Source: Lachnospiraceae bacterium (GTDB taxonomy: Bacteria > Bacillota > Clostridia > Lachnospirales > Lachnospiraceae). Taken from it: a DNA stretch of 7,162 nucleotides. Position 1 is the stretch's first letter. Each line of letters opens with the position of its first letter. The notes under the pieces are model-generated. The model saw nothing but the letters and a program-made list of their open reading frames with translations, searched no databases and had not been told where the DNA came from. The position numbers and the translations under genes are program-made. This document shows positions 6,746-7,162 of the stretch, in pieces. The stretch covers positions 1-7,162 of the forward strand of contig CAAHDV010000037.1 of NCBI GenBank assembly GCA_900770535.1, read 5' to 3'.

Positions 6746-6782
6746 CACTAAAAAATACAATCTGCGTAACAATCTTTTTTTT
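6725..6782 (+). terminator. Weak candidate terminator for the acetyltransferase gene
   Basis: TGTTACG (6725-6731, inside the 3' end of the gene) can pair perfectly with CGTAACA (6765-6771), and a run of eight T residues follows at 6775-6782. The loop is long (33 nt) and contains the stop codon; an overlapping alternative pairing, GTGTTA (6724-6729) with TAACAC (6742-6747), competes. The T-tract supports termination, but the long loop makes this a low-confidence call. Confidence 0.3.
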
Positions 6783-6813
6783 AAGAGTTTAACTAAACAC
6801 TGCAAGAATTCCC

Positions 6814-6830
6814 CCATCCTCTTTAGGTGG
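6814..6830 (+). repeat. Subterminal imperfect hairpin of the IS left end
   Basis: CCA (6814-6816) pairs with TGG (6828-6830) and CCT (6818-6820) with AGG (6825-6827), leaving T6817 as a single bulge and CTTT as the loop. A short hairpin with an unpaired T in its stem is the kind of structure IS200/IS605 TnpA proteins bind at the element ends. A competing 6-bp fold, CATCCT (6815-6820) with AGGATG (6832-6837), overlaps it and can be extended by AATT pairs outside (6807-6810 with 6838-6841). Confidence 0.5.
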
Positions 6831-6859
6831 TAGGATGAATTGCCTGCTTTTGATTTCTG

Positions 6860-6903
6860 ATATTGCAATAACTGGCATGATTCTATATTGCACATAGATG
6901 TGC
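6860..6903 (+). repeat. Cluster of small palindromes and a direct repeat in the IS 5' region
   Basis: TATTGCAATA (6861-6870) is a perfect 10-bp palindrome. ATATTGCA occurs twice, at 6860-6867 and 6885-6892. GCACA (6890-6894) pairs with TGTGC (6899-6903) around a TAGA loop, and GCAATA (6865-6870) can instead pair with TATTGC (6886-6891). Together they make a structured non-coding stretch upstream of tnpA. Role unknown; such repeats are also common by chance in AT-rich DNA. Confidence 0.45.
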
Positions 6904-6936
6904 TGACAGAAAAAAGAACTTATGTTCGATAAACTA

Positions 6937-6965
6937 TGGACATATAGAAGAATATATAGTATAAT
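6937..6965 (+). promoter_or_regulatory. Promoter of the transposase gene
   Basis: TGGACA (6937-6942, five of six matches to TTGACA) and TATAAT (6960-6965, perfect) are 17 nt apart. A second TATAAT follows at 6965-6970, but its spacing to the -35 would be 22 nt. Transcription would start near 6972, about 29 nt before the tnpA ATG. Confidence 0.65.
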
Positions 6966-6999
6966 ATAATCAGTCGAGATAATAGGAAAGGCTGATTAT
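6966..6999 (+). promoter_or_regulatory. Hairpin presenting the tnpA ribosome binding site in its loop
   Basis: ATAATCAG (6966-6973) and CTGATTAT (6992-6999) form a perfect 8-bp stem, with an 18-nt loop that contains the ribosome binding site AGGAAAGG (6984-6991). The stem ends directly before the ATG at 7001. The left arm overlaps the expected transcription start, so mainly transcripts begun further upstream would contain the whole stem. Confidence 0.5.
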
Positions 7000-7000
7000 T

Positions 7001-7162
7001 ATGAGAAAATTGGACAGCAATGCACATTCGGTATTTCTGTTATATTACCATTTGATTCTGGTTGTAAAATACCGAAAAAAGGTTTTGAATGATCCGATTT
7101 CAAATCGGGCGAGAGAAATATTTGAGCATATTGCTCCGAACTATCATATTACCCTGGAAGAA
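7001..7162 (+). CDS. tnpA: IS200/IS605-family transposase TnpA, N-terminal 54 residues (3' truncated)
   Basis: The frame opens at ATG 7001, 9 nt after AGGAAAGG, and stays open for 54 codons to the window edge. The N-terminal motif SVFLLYYHLILVVKYRKKV is the conserved first strand region of Y1 (HUH) transposases of the IS200/IS605 family, and ...APNYHITLEE continues it. These small enzymes (roughly 130-155 residues in full) cut and join single-stranded DNA at the hairpin-bearing element ends. The HUH metal-binding histidines and the catalytic tyrosine lie beyond the window, so whether the copy is intact cannot be judged. Codon use is more AT-rich than in the transporter genes, fitting a mobile origin. 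Confidence 0.9.
   Translation, partial: MRKLDSNAHSVFLLYYHLILVVKYRKKVLNDPISNRAREIFEHIAPNYHITLEE

Larger units (their letters stand above)
6790..7162 (+). mobile_element. IS200/IS605-family insertion sequence, left part (truncated by window edge)
   Basis: Base composition turns AT-rich after the acetyltransferase gene, and a Y1-type transposase gene begins at 7001, so the left end of the element must lie between 6746 and about 6813. The exact boundary cannot be fixed without an empty-site comparison; 6790 is an estimate based on a TTAA (6789-6792) about 20 nt outside the subterminal hairpin. A second TTAA lies at 6781-6784. Elements of this family insert next to a short AT-rich tetra- or pentanucleotide, have no terminal inverted repeats and no target duplication, and move as single strands. 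Whether a tnpB partner follows is beyond the window. Confidence 0.75.

Noticed and set aside
1..7162. CRISPR arrays, tRNA or rRNA genes, known riboswitches, T-boxes, replication origins
   Set aside because: No regularly spaced repeats, no cloverleaf-like or ribosomal sequence, and no recognisable riboswitch or T-box core were seen on either strand.

Overview
The window looks like a chromosomal segment from a Gram-positive, low-to-mid GC Clostridia, most likely Lachnospiraceae. This rests on strong AGGAGG-type ribosome binding sites before every gene, a lipoprotein-type solute-binding protein, and an AT-rich insertion sequence of a kind common in that group. The genus is inferred from style only; no marker gene is present.

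Layout: (1) Positions 2-115 hold the last 37 codons of an unidentified gene, followed by a clear intrinsic terminator (157-190). (2) Positions 191-465 hold no gene. They carry a near-consensus sigma-A promoter (324-352) and a leader with a perfect 10-bp terminator-like hairpin (397-431), which may attenuate the operon behind it. (3) Positions 466-6199 are a complete five-gene ABC importer operon of the peptide/nickel/opine (Dpp/Opp) family, all on the + strand: solute-binding lipoprotein, two permeases and two ATPases. The permease and ATPase genes are packed tightly (1-nt gap, 18-nt gap, 14-nt overlap). The binding-protein gene is set apart by a 116-nt spacer with a large stem-loop. (4) A hairpin terminator (6205-6234) and a complete GNAT-type acetyltransferase gene (6254-6745) follow. 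(5) From about 6746 the base composition becomes AT-rich, and the window ends inside an IS200/IS605-family element. Its left end carries a bulged hairpin, its own promoter, and the first 54 codons of tnpA (from 7001, running off the edge).

How the genes work together: the binding protein, anchored outside the membrane by a lipidated Cys22, captures short peptides or a similar ligand and delivers it to the DppB/DppC channel. DppD and DppF form the ATPase pair, and both carry a C-terminal four-cysteine oligopeptide-transporter domain. Transcription probably starts near 359 and passes the leader hairpin. The stem-loop after the binding-protein gene probably keeps that protein in excess over the membrane parts. 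The acetyltransferase has its own ribosome binding site and would depend on read-through of the 6205-6234 hairpin unless there is a promoter I do not see.

I found no convincing new biological system. The points most worth a second look are the leader hairpin of the transporter operon and the arrangement of promoter, hairpin and ribosome binding site at the start of the transposase gene.
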